From contig CASEHD010000003.1 in assembly GCA_949287655.1 (NCBI GenBank), positions 161,349-225,348 of the forward strand: a stretch of 64,000 nucleotides of DNA, read 5' to 3'. The number at the start of each line of letters is the position of its first letter. The stretch's first letter is position 1. The notes under the pieces were generated by a model. It worked only from the letters and a program-made list of their open reading frames with translations, ran no database searches and was not told the origin of the DNA. The translations under genes and the position numbers were made by a program. This DNA is from an uncultured Christensenella sp. (lineage in GTDB: Bacteria; Bacillota; Clostridia; Christensenellales; UBA3700). This document shows, in pieces, positions 26,853-35,969 of this stretch.

Positions 26853-27821
26853 TTAATTTTCGGTAATCCTGCTTTCGAGAGGGGCGTTTTGCTCCTCTCT
26901 TTTTTCATCTGTGGGCGTGTACTTGTCGAGCCACGCGCCCGCACGGTTGCACCACTTAGCCTTATCGAGCAAGTGGGCGACGGCGATTTTCGTGGACAAG
27001 TTCCAACCCGAAAACCAACCGGACACCCACGCCCAGGCTACGGGAACGAGTGAGACGATACACTCGACTGCCGTGGCGAACGTAAAGTCCTGCACCATTT
27101 CGACGGCGAAATTTGCTACGATGAGCATAAACACGACCGAGGTAAGCGCGCGACGGGTCTTTATCGCCTTGCGGACGGAATCCGCAGACGGCGCAATAAA
27201 ATGTTCGCCCTTCGTTCCGACCGGGGACGTAAGCTGTAAAACGGAGAAAGACTTATAGCGCATCGTCTTGCAACGGAATATCGCCGCAATCTGGTGACGC
27301 TCAAAATAAGGTACTTTCACTTTCCTGCCTTTTGAGTTGACGACCTCTCGTCTACGCGCGCGTAGTTCGCGCATACTTGCATTGATATAGTCCGTTTCCC
27401 ACTTTTCCCACGAAAGAGTCGCCGAGCCTATCACCGCCCTGCGACGGCTATTGAGTTCGATTTCACGCTGTTCCTGTACGAACTGATAAAGATACTCGAT
27501 ATTTTTGTTGTCGGTCAGCTTTTTATTTGCTTCCATAGCGGCGGCAAGCGCGGTTTTGTATATGTCTCCGCCCTGCCCTTTAAGTTCTCCGCTTCCCAGA
27601 GCGTTGGAATAGACGATATAGCCGCAGACCCACAAAAGGACGGTATTGTAAGCGAGGTCGGCAAGGTCGAATTCAATCGAGGTGTACAGCTTGACGTAGC
27701 TTGCAAGCGCGAGCACCAAAATAATGAACGCGTTGACAAGGCTGTACAGCGTGGATTTCATCGACTTTACCTCGAATTTATCGGGCTTGTCACTCGCCGT
27801 CTCTGTCTGAAATTTCTGCAT
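26853..27821 (-). CDS. Phage membrane protein of unknown function, last gene at the left prophage end
   Basis: The 322-residue protein has two N-terminal membrane helices (about 26-66: LVNAFIILVLALASYVK and YNTVLLWVCGYIVY), a charged middle of about 160 residues rich in Glu/Arg, and two or three further helices (230-290). The C-terminus is charged. I do not recognise a domain. Its place after the tail genes, with two other membrane proteins, is where lysis genes usually lie, but no catalytic motif is visible. The start overlaps the previous gene and follows GGGAGG. Confidence 0.7.
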   Translation of the reverse strand: MQKFQTETASDKPDKFEVKSMKSTLYSLVNAFIILVLALASYVKLYTSIEFDLADLAYNTVLLWVCGYIVYSNALGSGELKGQGGDIYKTALAAAMEANKKLTDNKNIEYLYQFVQEQREIELNSRRRAVIGSATLSWEKWETDYINASMRELRARRREVVNSKGRKVKVPYFERHQIAAIFRCKTMRYKSFSVLQLTSPVGTKGEHFIAPSADSVRKAIKTRRALTSVVFMLIVANFAVEMVQDFTFATAVECIVSLVPVAWAWVSGWFSGWNLSTKIAVAHLLDKAKWCNRAGAWLDKYTPTDEKREEQNAPLESRITEN

Positions 27822-28188
27822 TTACGAAAAACCTCCCTCGTCTCAGATAGTTGCCAATACCGCAAAGAAGCGCGCCCGCATAGTTCGCTATTGCCCCGAC
27901 CAAAGCAACGATAAGCAACTCGTCTATGATTTTTGAGAGTGCCCACGTGCAAACAAAGACGAGCGTCCACAAAAGACAACTCGACGGGGATTTCAGCGCT
28001 ATTTTAAGGTGATTGAAAAGCGGTATCAAGCAAAGAAGCGATACGAAAATAAACATACCGCCGATTTGCGTACCAGGCACTTTCTCCGTCCATACGGGGA
28101 ATTGAGTTGCCGCGGCTACAAGCGGGGCAAGGATTGACACCGCAAGCCCCGTGTAGTAAAGGATATGCCCCTTAGTCGTTCTTTTCAT
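27790..28188 (-). CDS. Phage membrane protein, holin-like in position and topology
   Basis: The 132-residue protein has three to four membrane helices (about 10-28, 43-60, 68-85, 92-115) and a short charged C-terminus (RDGE). It overlaps both neighbours and has AGGTGA as ribosome site. Size, helices and place fit a holin, which would form pores for lysis, but no holin family signature was recognised. Confidence 0.65.
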   Translation of the reverse strand: MKRTTKGHILYYTGLAVSILAPLVAAATQFPVWTEKVPGTQIGGMFIFVSLLCLIPLFNHLKIALKSPSSCLLWTLVFVCTWALSKIIDELLIVALVGAIANYAGALLCGIGNYLRRGRFFVNAEISDRDGE

Positions 28189-28783
28189 CTGCGCTCACCT
28201 CGCTTTTGGTATATCCGAGCGCGGCGTTCATTTCGCCGAGTACGTTGTTTTTGCTTTCGTCAGGCAGATTTGAATAGTTTATAAGGGTCGACAGAGTTCT
28301 GAAAAGCGCGGCGTTCTTCTCTTCTGCGGATTTAGACTTGTCAAGCAAAGTTGCCAGGTTTGTACTCGTATCGTTTTTCATAGTCTCTATGCTCAGCTTT
28401 AAATTGCCGACCTCGTCCACAAGTGCGTTATATGCCGTTTTCAGTTGTTCATTATTTACGTTTGCTGTCTTTATAGCTTTAAAAAGCTGTGCGCCCTTTA
28501 CCGCAAGCGCGATCACCGCAGATACAAAACTCACGCCGCCCGCACCTGCAAGCGCGTACGCGACAGCCGTAAACCACGACAGAGCCTCGCTTCCCGCTTC
28601 CTGTATCTTATCGGTAATAGACGGCTCGACGGTTTCGTTGTCCTCTGCGGGGGTTTCGTCAACGGTTTCGTCTGTGACGGGTTCGTCGGGGTTGGTCGCG
28701 AGTTCTTCCGCAACTACGACTGTGCAACAAAGAACGCTTATCGCAAGGACAAGCGCAAGGATAATAAGTATTTTCTTTTTCAT
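28172..28783 (-). CDS. Secreted or membrane-anchored phage protein with coiled coil
   Basis: The 203-residue protein starts with a signal-like segment (MKKKILIILALVLAISVLC), then an acidic Thr/Glu/Pro stretch (about 30-58), a glycine-rich membrane helix (about 72-98) and a long helical, coiled-coil-like C-terminus. No domain recognised. With the two following membrane genes it forms a terminal block of the late operon. It may take part in lysis or envelope alteration; this is only positional inference. Confidence 0.65.
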   Translation of the reverse strand: MKKKILIILALVLAISVLCCTVVVAEELATNPDEPVTDETVDETPAEDNETVEPSITDKIQEAGSEALSWFTAVAYALAGAGGVSFVSAVIALAVKGAQLFKAIKTANVNNEQLKTAYNALVDEVGNLKLSIETMKNDTSTNLATLLDKSKSAEEKNAALFRTLSTLINYSNLPDESKNNVLGEMNAALGYTKSEVSADEKND

Positions 28784-28796
28784 TGTTTATCTCCTG

Positions 28797-29486
28797 TTAA
28801 AACAAGCCGAGTGTGAACGACTTGCTGATTTTTTCGAGTAAAGCGGTCTGCTTTTCGAGTTTTTCGGTAACGGCGTTGTATTTCGCCTCGTAGTCCTTTT
28901 GTGCTTCTTCCGTCTTGCGTTCGACCTCTGCGAGCCTTTCGAGAATATCGTTCGCCTGAGCGTTCGCCGTAAAGCGATTTTTGTTTTCCTCAAAGTAAGA
29001 GCGGATTTCGAGCGCTTCGCAGACGACTTTTTTCGCGGGTTCATTTATATATATATCTATATAAAGTATGCCCGCGGACAGCGTATTCGTCGGGATATTC
29101 GCCATACCGTTTTTAAGGCTGACAGAGTGCGACAGCCTCGTATTTATGCGGTAAACAATCTTTCCGTTAAGACTGTCGCCGTCCTTAATTTTGAGCCTGA
29201 AAACGCCGTTCTCGTCGTTGACGATATTTCCGTTAAGGGAGCGTGCGATGCTTCCCGCTATTACAAAGTCAAGCGTTTGCATTTTCGTCGGTATCTTGAT
29301 ACCGCTTTTACGGGCGAACGCAAAAATAGCGACAAGCGCGTGATTGAGTTCGTCGCCGATAATCTCTGCGAGCTTCTCTCTGTCCTCGTCGGGAACAGAG
29401 CGCCCGATATAATTTTCGACGGTCTCCATTTCGCTTTTTGCAATGTAAGCGAGACTTTTAAGCTGTTCTATCGTGATTTCGTCCAT
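28797..29486 (-). CDS. Phage structural or tail-associated protein of unknown function
   Basis: The 229-residue protein has a helical acidic N-terminus (MDEITIEQLKSLAYIAKSE), a beta-rich middle (GVFRLKIKDGDSLNGKIVYR...) and a C-terminal coiled coil (about 185-225). GGAGG precedes the ATG at 29486; an upstream in-frame ATG at 29543 lies inside the previous gene and was rejected. It follows the baseplate/fibre gene, so a role in tail tip or fibre assembly is possible. Confidence 0.6.
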   Translation of the reverse strand: MDEITIEQLKSLAYIAKSEMETVENYIGRSVPDEDREKLAEIIGDELNHALVAIFAFARKSGIKIPTKMQTLDFVIAGSIARSLNGNIVNDENGVFRLKIKDGDSLNGKIVYRINTRLSHSVSLKNGMANIPTNTLSAGILYIDIYINEPAKKVVCEALEIRSYFEENKNRFTANAQANDILERLAEVERKTEEAQKDYEAKYNAVTEKLEKQTALLEKISKSFTLGLF

Positions 29487-29487
29487 A

Positions 29488-29907
29488 TTAACCTCCGTAT
29501 ATTTCCGCCTTAGCGGTTGCTTTGCATTGTTCGCAGTACTCATAGTATTCTGCGTATTCTTCGGGCTTGTCCGCTTGCTGACGCATTATCGCGAGTTCCT
29601 GTGAGAGCGTGTATTTTGTGCGGATAAGCGCGTTTACCCTGTTTTCGTACTCGGTGCGGAGCTGTTCGTCCGTTTTCGGTGCGGGCGGTATCATCTGCAC
29701 CGTGCCGTCTGCCGCGGGCTTCATAGTATAGCCCTCTGCTCTCAACGCGCGGAATTCTGTGAGCTGTTCCTCGCTGTATTCGACGAGCGGCGAAAAGGCG
29801 GGGTCGTCTATCTCGATAACCTCGCCCGTTTCATTGAGTTGCTGTATCTTTTTCGGTTGCTTTTGTTCGGGCACAAAAGCGTTCTGAATAGGGTCGTAAA
29901 AAGCCAT
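29488..29907 (-). CDS. Small phage protein after the fibre gene
   Basis: The 139-residue protein is polar, with a short N-terminus MAFYDPIQNAFVPEQ and a helical, Glu-rich C-terminal half (EQLRTEYENRVNALI...). Placement directly after a fibre gene is that of fibre chaperones or XkdW/DUF-type proteins, but no motif fixes this. Ribosome site AAAGGAG. Confidence 0.6.
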   Translation of the reverse strand: MAFYDPIQNAFVPEQKQPKKIQQLNETGEVIEIDDPAFSPLVEYSEEQLTEFRALRAEGYTMKPAADGTVQMIPPAPKTDEQLRTEYENRVNALIRTKYTLSQELAIMRQQADKPEEYAEYYEYCEQCKATAKAEIYGG

Positions 29908-29920
29908 TATTTGTCTCCTT

Positions 29921-32269
29921 TTATGCGATTTTTTTATACCAAACGGTAGTTATGTCTAAGTCTGTAGAATTTGCGTACGCCTGAACTCCTGTCCCGCCCT
30001 GGACAACATAACAAGCGTAAGCATTCAATCCACCTTGATAATAAACAGTTGAACCCTGCCCTAAAATTTCACCCATAAAAAACCAAAAAATAGGGGTATT
30101 TCCACCACCATTAGAAGTTTCAAGTTTCATAAGATACACGCTATGAGGTGGTAAATTGCTCGCTGGGTTTCCCTCTGTCCACCCATTTGCTATCGAGGGG
30201 GTCAGCGTGGTAGGGTCTACTGCTAGGACAGTTTTCCAATTTGTCCAAGTGCTACCAATTCCATACCTACATACTTTTATTTGACTTGATATTGCAGGGT
30301 TTGTTGAACCTGCCGCGACAGCCTCTTGATAAACACAATAATCTGCGGTCCATCCTTTTTCGGATTTTAATAAAATGAAAGATGTTCCTGTAAAATATTG
30401 TTCTACACCGATGTCCGAGGCATTTTTAAATTCATAAAATGTTCTTTTTCCTGCGTAATCAGACGGTAGCGGCGTTGTTCCTCTTGTGTCGACAATAGTA
30501 TTTCCTCCCGAAATCAAACTTGAATACGTTCCGTTTTGATTTGCAACCTGATTACCGTTTTGATATACGCCAGCCGTTGTATTTATTCCACAATCTTGTG
30601 GGATATCTATTTCTACCGATTTTCCGTCCGAGGGTGTAACTGTTGTATCTGCGGTTGTGTTGATTTCGGCTATCACCCCTCCAGGTCGAGATGAAACAAC
30701 AGAAACAAAATATACATTTCCGTCACCAGTCGGATACGGAACATAGATTTGAAGCGGAGAATTGCCACTTTCACCATATAAATATCTTAACTTAAACCCC
30801 GACGTCTGACCCTGAGACGACAAAACAGTTAAAACCGACTTCCCATAGCCCGTTTGCGAAAAAGCAAAATTAACGCTGAGCGGCTGGTTACTTTCATAAC
30901 TGTGATTAACGGTAATTAGTGCGCTTGCCCCGTTCAATATCTCGCAACTTGCAATAGTAAACCAACCGCCGCCATTCGGTATATATGCCTGTGCATTTGA
31001 TATAAAATTATATTCGCTTTTTTTTGCATACGTGTTCTGAATATTATTCCCGTCCCCGTCATTCGTGGCGCTCTGTGCTGTCGTTGCCGTGGTCGCGCTC
31101 TGTGCAGATACAGCCGTTTGAGCGTTCTGCGCATTCGTAGCGTTCGGCACGGTCGTGGTACCATTAACGATATTCGATATAGCCGTCGCGTTCTCGGTTA
31201 TCTGCGTTTGCGGGTCGCTGTTAAAATTAACCTCGATTTGCGAAACGCCGTTTATCTTTATCGTTGTTCCCGAGGTAGCGGAGACTGTGCCGATGAGTTC
31301 CCACGCCGAGCCGTTCCACAAATACTCAGAGTAAAGGTCTCCCGACGTGCTGTCCGCTTTCGGCACAAGGTAGATTTTTCCCGTGTCTCCCGTTTCTGGC
31401 AGGGTCTGCACTATCTCAATTATAGAGTAGTTCGAGAGAGCCTGATTGGTGTAATTCTGCGCCGCCGCAAGCGTATTTGCATTTCCTGTCGAAAGTTCGG
31501 TTTTCGTTGCATAGGTATCTTTGATATTGTTACCGTCGCCGTCGCTGGTCGCGCTCTCCGCGCTTGTCGCAGAATTTGCAGAATCGGATTTTGCAACAAT
31601 GGTCGTACCGCTGACTATGCCTTCAATAGCCGCCGTATTACTCGCCGCCGAACTTTCCGCCTGATTCGCGGTTTCGAGTGCTTCACTTGCGTTATCGTTC
31701 GCGGTTTTAATTTGCGAGGCGTAACCGTTTGCGGTTTCCTGCGCCTCGTTCGCCGTCTGCTGTGCTTCGTTTGCGGTCGTTACCGCCGTGCTTGCGTTGC
31801 TGTTCGCCGTGGCGACGTCTGCTTCAATAGCCGATACTTGCCCCTGTAACTTTGCAATATTCGCGCTGTTCTGCTGTATGTACTGCAATACCAGCGTCCA
31901 TTCGTCCTGCGACGGGACGTCGGGAAGCACGGGCAAAGTCGTCTCTTCAATGGTAAAAGGTACGGACTGCGAGGCGATTACCTGTCCCGTTTGCGTCGTC
32001 GCCGTTATGCTGACGGAAGCCGCGCCCGCCTCGTTGGTGATAGCCGACGATATGGTGTACTGCCACACGACAAGATTGTTCTCGCTGTCTTGTACATACG
32101 TCATCGGCGCAGACGCAGTCGTCCCGTTCGGCAGAGTGAACCCGACCTGTAAAACGGTCGTGTTCGGGAACGGAGCTATTACGTAAACGTCCGCAACGTT
32201 GCTACCCTGATAAACGTGAGACGGCTCCAACATTGTAGCGGTGCCGTCTGCTCTTAAAGATATTATCAT
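29921..32269 (-). CDS. BppU-type baseplate upper protein / receptor-binding fibre
   Basis: The 782-residue protein starts with a BppU-like domain (about 1-120: GFTLPNGTTASAPMTYV...). A long Ala/Asn/Gln-rich helical stalk follows (about 130-250, ANSNASTAVTTANEAQQTANEAQETANG). After that come repeated linker modules ending DGDGNNI and a beta-rich tip (about 430-782). It would sit on the baseplate and bind the cell surface. The start at 32269 (after GGAG) was preferred over an upstream ATG inside the next gene. The tip half is visibly richer in A/T than the stalk half, suggesting it was exchanged. Confidence 0.8.
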   Translation of the reverse strand: MIISLRADGTATMLEPSHVYQGSNVADVYVIAPFPNTTVLQVGFTLPNGTTASAPMTYVQDSENNLVVWQYTISSAITNEAGAASVSITATTQTGQVIASQSVPFTIEETTLPVLPDVPSQDEWTLVLQYIQQNSANIAKLQGQVSAIEADVATANSNASTAVTTANEAQQTANEAQETANGYASQIKTANDNASEALETANQAESSAASNTAAIEGIVSGTTIVAKSDSANSATSAESATSDGDGNNIKDTYATKTELSTGNANTLAAAQNYTNQALSNYSIIEIVQTLPETGDTGKIYLVPKADSTSGDLYSEYLWNGSAWELIGTVSATSGTTIKINGVSQIEVNFNSDPQTQITENATAISNIVNGTTTVPNATNAQNAQTAVSAQSATTATTAQSATNDGDGNNIQNTYAKKSEYNFISNAQAYIPNGGGWFTIASCEILNGASALITVNHSYESNQPLSVNFAFSQTGYGKSVLTVLSSQGQTSGFKLRYLYGESGNSPLQIYVPYPTGDGNVYFVSVVSSRPGGVIAEINTTADTTVTPSDGKSVEIDIPQDCGINTTAGVYQNGNQVANQNGTYSSLISGGNTIVDTRGTTPLPSDYAGKRTFYEFKNASDIGVEQYFTGTSFILLKSEKGWTADYCVYQEAVAAGSTNPAISSQIKVCRYGIGSTWTNWKTVLAVDPTTLTPSIANGWTEGNPASNLPPHSVYLMKLETSNGGGNTPIFWFFMGEILGQGSTVYYQGGLNAYACYVVQGGTGVQAYANSTDLDITTVWYKKIA

Positions 32270-32283
32270 TGTTTCTCTCCTTT

Positions 32284-34986
32284 TTATATTGCCTGAAAAT
32301 TGAGGTCGATATACGTATTGTTCGCGGTTGCACCCGCGGCGATATCCACGTTCTGACCGATAAGTATCGCGCCGTCTTCTTCGTGAACGACAGCCCACGA
32401 CTGCGCCGCTGTGCCGGTCGTATTCGTTACGCCCGCGATTTGCACATAAGCCTGTACCGTGAAAAGTCCTTTATTATAAACCGACGTTACGGTCGGAGCG
32501 GTGACCTTGTAAGTCGTTATATCCGCGAGCGGTATAGTTTCCTGATTATATTTCAATTTGTACGGTAAGCACACGTAAACGGGTGTATTTACGTCGAGCG
32601 AGCTTTTATAACCTGCGACGAGTGCGTTACGCGACCCGAGCGCGTTTCCCACGATATATCCCGCCGTATTCGTCATAAAGTGTATCTGCGTATCAACGGA
32701 TATCTGCTCGCCGCCGTTCTTGTCTACGACGTTAGACAGCGAAAGAACGGGCTTGTCCAACGGAGAGTCCAGACTCGAAAACACGGTCGGGTCAATCGTC
32801 GGAAGTTGGTCGCAGAAGCCCGCCTCGCTTTCGGTCGATATCTGGTCGTCATACGTCAGTTTAGACAAAGCTACCGCGATTGAAGAATATGAGTAGTAGT
32901 CCATTTTAAGGCGATAAAACCGTCCTATTTCGTCCGCATAAGGAACAGCACGTTGTAGCTTTTGTGCCGCTCCGCCCGACGTATACGAGCAATATACCGC
33001 TTGATTTCCCGCCGAGTAGTTGTCCGCAAAGCTGAAATATAGCGCGCTCGACTTGCCAAAGCCGTTAGCTGATACCGAGTGTATCGTCGGGGACTGTATC
33101 TGGTTTCCGTTTTTGTCGTACGCAGTCGCTATGACGCATTGTATTTTTGATATAACAGGCGCGACAGTATCTTTCTGAAACGTTGAAGCGAATATCTGCG
33201 TTGTGTACTCCGTGATAGTCGTGCTAGCCGAATGGTACGCGGGCGCACTGTCTCCGATCACCGCCGAGAACGAGTAATTGAGCGCTCTTTGCACGCTCTG
33301 CTTCTCGCTTACCTCGTAAAAACGCTTTGTCGAGTTGATACCTATATACTCGCTTAAACGGTTGTATTTCGTAACGTAAATCGTCACTTTTATGTGCGTT
33401 ATCTCGAAAGCGTAGTTAACTTGCGTGATGATTTCGTCACCGATTGTCATACCTTTACGCGGCAAGTCCGCGACCCGATAGACCTTGTAGGTCAGCACTC
33501 TGACGGGGTTGCCTATCTTTTGGAGCTGAGCCGCCGCGTTGTCGCCGAGGTTTTTACAGTCGGCTATGTTCGTAGACGGATTATAGAACAGCACGTTAGA
33601 GGTCGGGAAGCCGTCCGTCAAGTCGGGTTTATACTGTCTGAGCCTTCTTGTCGTGATAGGCGTGTATTTGACCTGATAAGCAAAGCACGCGATACCGTTC
33701 GACTTGTCGTAGTCGTTGCCTTTGCGCTTAGCGATCGCCACCGCCGCAAAATCCGCGACCGCCGCGTCAATATTCGTTGCCGTCTCGCGTTTAAGCGTAA
33801 GTCCGTAAAGGTTCGGCTGACCCTGCACGTAATAAAACGCGTACTGTTTCGCCGTCGGAAAATCGCCCGTATAAGAGGTCAAATTGTCGTACTGTGATTT
33901 CTCGAATATGTACGGGGTAATGTCGCCCACCGGGAACTGACCCGAGGCAACGTACGCCTGCGTTACGCGCTCAATGCTCCATATCGGGAACTCAGTCGGG
34001 ATAATTGCCGCGTTGTCGTTGATTACGAGGTCTGCGCTCTCCGTCCTTACCGTCTGCGGGAACGGCTGTTCAACGCTCCCGCCCGTAGAGTTGTCAACGA
34101 GATTGTCCGCGTAAATCTCAAAGCCGCCGCAATAACTCTCCGCGTCCTGCGTGGACGAATAGTCGATATATCCGTCTAAGTCCACTTGCGCCGAGGGTGT
34201 CCACTCCGTGGTGTTCGTCAAAAGGTCGTACGAAACGATAGTAAAATTCCCGCTACTGTCCTGTTTCAGTACGGGCAGCCCCTGCACGTTTCCGTACCCG
34301 CCTATCTCCAAAAGAGCCTCGTAAAGGTTCTTGCGCGTGATACAGAACTCCGGCGCGGGAATAGCGTTCAGCATATCGTACAGGTCGGGGTCGAGCGTGT
34401 AATACCCGTTACGGTTTCCGAGACCCGCGTCGAGTATGCGTTCGATGACCGTTGCTATCGTGTACGGTGTGGACGGCTCTATGTTGGAAACAGCGGTAAA
34501 ATTATACGTTGCCGTTTCTGTGCCGCCTGTTTCTGTATTATATTGATACTGTACTTTATATTGTCCTACACTGTTTAAAGTGATTATAGACAAAGTGTTT
34601 CCGCTTGTTGTACTTGTAGAGCCTGTGTAAACAGTTTTACCGTCGGGGTCTATTACGGTGATAGTAGTTGCTACCGACGTGTAGCCCGGTCGAGAAGCAG
34701 CATTTGCTTCCCAAAAACAAAGTTCTTTTATAGACAAAGTGTTCCCGAAAATATTGTAATAGGACTGATTTTTTAATTCCCCTGCGCTGTCTGGCACTGG
34801 AAAATATCCTGTCCCTAGCCACTTTGCAAAAGAAAAAGCGACGCCCGTTACCTCTGTCGGTGTCGTATAAATTGCCTCGCTCAAATAGTCGTGTCCGAGC
34901 GCATTTTGAAAGGTCATCGTATCGACAGGTACTCTTTCGAGCAATTTTGCAACCTCTACAAGTTCTATTGTTTGATTATATAACAT
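32284..34986 (-). CDS. Large phage tail/baseplate structural protein
   Basis: The 900-residue protein is probably part of the tail tip. It starts MLYNQTIELVEVAKLLERVP and contains an immunoglobulin-like segment (about 105-170), then long beta-rich stretches. No protease or hydrolase motif was seen. Its first 38 residues recur almost exactly in a fragment outside the prophage (62806-63048). The region just upstream is taken by a divergent moron gene whose promoter overlaps this gene's start. The segment between residues 39 and about 170 is richer in A/T. Confidence 0.75.
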   Translation of the reverse strand: MLYNQTIELVEVAKLLERVPVDTMTFQNALGHDYLSEAIYTTPTEVTGVAFSFAKWLGTGYFPVPDSAGELKNQSYYNIFGNTLSIKELCFWEANAASRPGYTSVATTITVIDPDGKTVYTGSTSTTSGNTLSIITLNSVGQYKVQYQYNTETGGTETATYNFTAVSNIEPSTPYTIATVIERILDAGLGNRNGYYTLDPDLYDMLNAIPAPEFCITRKNLYEALLEIGGYGNVQGLPVLKQDSSGNFTIVSYDLLTNTTEWTPSAQVDLDGYIDYSSTQDAESYCGGFEIYADNLVDNSTGGSVEQPFPQTVRTESADLVINDNAAIIPTEFPIWSIERVTQAYVASGQFPVGDITPYIFEKSQYDNLTSYTGDFPTAKQYAFYYVQGQPNLYGLTLKRETATNIDAAVADFAAVAIAKRKGNDYDKSNGIACFAYQVKYTPITTRRLRQYKPDLTDGFPTSNVLFYNPSTNIADCKNLGDNAAAQLQKIGNPVRVLTYKVYRVADLPRKGMTIGDEIITQVNYAFEITHIKVTIYVTKYNRLSEYIGINSTKRFYEVSEKQSVQRALNYSFSAVIGDSAPAYHSASTTITEYTTQIFASTFQKDTVAPVISKIQCVIATAYDKNGNQIQSPTIHSVSANGFGKSSALYFSFADNYSAGNQAVYCSYTSGGAAQKLQRAVPYADEIGRFYRLKMDYYSYSSIAVALSKLTYDDQISTESEAGFCDQLPTIDPTVFSSLDSPLDKPVLSLSNVVDKNGGEQISVDTQIHFMTNTAGYIVGNALGSRNALVAGYKSSLDVNTPVYVCLPYKLKYNQETIPLADITTYKVTAPTVTSVYNKGLFTVQAYVQIAGVTNTTGTAAQSWAVVHEEDGAILIGQNVDIAAGATANNTYIDLNFQAI

Positions 34987-35034
34987 TGATTTCTTCCTTT
35001 AAATTGTGCTATACTTAACGCGGAGGACTTACCT
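34987..35034 (+). promoter_or_regulatory. Promoter of the prophage moron gene
   Basis: TTGATT, 18-bp spacer, TATACT, then GGAGGACTTACCT before the ATG at 35035. The minus-35 overlaps the start codon of the oppositely read tail gene. The same arrangement, with a 17-bp spacer, is found before the second copy at 63096. Confidence 0.65.
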
Positions 35035-35703
35035 ATGCAAACCTTGATAAATCTCTGCGGTAAATATAGAAAATGGATATATGCGTTTTTATCGCTTATT
35101 TTGATTTTAATTTTGTGTTTTCCCATTTCAAGAATTTATACGCAAGAAGGCACACATAATTATATTGAATTGCCGTTTTTTGCCTCACTGCCCATATGTT
35201 TAACAAACATAAGTTGGATTAATGAAGCATTAAGGGGAACCAAAATTTTAATAATTTTAGATATAATATCTTTCTGTGCTTTTGTGGTATTTGTAATATT
35301 ACTCATAACATTTTGGATTTTTACCGCAAAAAAACGTAATTTCCCCTTTATTGTCACGTTTATCCCTGTTCTTGCGATTTACATATTGCAAGGCTTTATT
35401 TTCGTCGATCTTCCCGAAACGGAAATGCTCCCGAACGGCAATTCGCATGAAACGTTATCATTGGTTTCATCTTTTACGCTTTCCCCACCCGCCATTGTCC
35501 TCATCGTCCTAATCTGCCTGTACGCTTTCGCTGTTCTGTTCGGTAAGCTGTATCCGCGTATGCGCCCGAAAGTCGCAGAGACCGTGGCAAAGGTTGCAGA
35601 CAAGGTAAAGTCACACAAGTCCAAGTCTGAACGCCTCGAAGAACTCGAACGCCAAAACGAGGAAATTCAACGACAACTGGACGAACTCAAACGCAAGGAC
35701 TAA
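35035..35703 (+). CDS. Four-helix membrane protein with C-terminal coiled coil (moron, copy 1)
   Basis: The 222-residue protein has four predicted membrane helices (about 12-32, 60-85, 98-118, 140-165) and a basic, coiled-coil cytoplasmic tail (KVADKVKSHKSKSERLEELERQNEE). It is read against all surrounding late genes, has its own promoter, and its stop overlaps the stop of the 89-residue tail gene on the other strand. These are signs of a moron expressed from the prophage. A second copy at 63096 keeps the first 16 and the last 80 or so residues but has a different middle. Superinfection exclusion or envelope modification would fit; no family is recognised. Confidence 0.8.
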   Translation: MQTLINLCGKYRKWIYAFLSLILILILCFPISRIYTQEGTHNYIELPFFASLPICLTNISWINEALRGTKILIILDIISFCAFVVFVILLITFWIFTAKKRNFPFIVTFIPVLAIYILQGFIFVDLPETEMLPNGNSHETLSLVSSFTLSPPAIVLIVLICLYAFAVLFGKLYPRMRPKVAETVAKVADKVKSHKSKSERLEELERQNEEIQRQLDELKRKD

Positions 35704-35969
35704 ACCGCGCGCACCATTGTTTGTTCGGGCGTACCCGTCACCGCGTAAAACGTAACGCTTTCGCCTGTATCGTCCGTCACGATAATGCGTATGTATGTAA
35801 ACGGCGGTAAGTCGTACAGTTTCGTAGCCTGGAAAACGAGTTGCCCAAAGTCGAGCGTTTCGTCTATCTTTTCGCTGTACATAACGGGTCGCTGAAACGT
35901 ATTAAGCGTAAACCACGCCGATGTCCCCAAAGAACCGAAAGGCTTATAAGATACACTTACATTTATCAT
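35700..35969 (-). CDS. Small phage tail protein
   Basis: The 89-residue beta-rich protein (INVSVSYKPFGSLGTSAWFTL...) is without recognised domain. Its ATG overlaps the stop of the upstream gene (ATGA), so it belongs to the late operon. Its stop overlaps that of the convergent moron. Likely a tail or baseplate component by position. Confidence 0.65.
   Translation of the reverse strand: MINVSVSYKPFGSLGTSAWFTLNTFQRPVMYSEKIDETLDFGQLVFQATKLYDLPPFTYIRIIVTDDTGESVTFYAVTGTPEQTMVRAV

Noticed and set aside
35035..35703. Holin role for the moron
   Set aside because: Wrong strand and own promoter compared with late genes; coiled-coil tail and the second chromosomal copy argue against a lysis gene.
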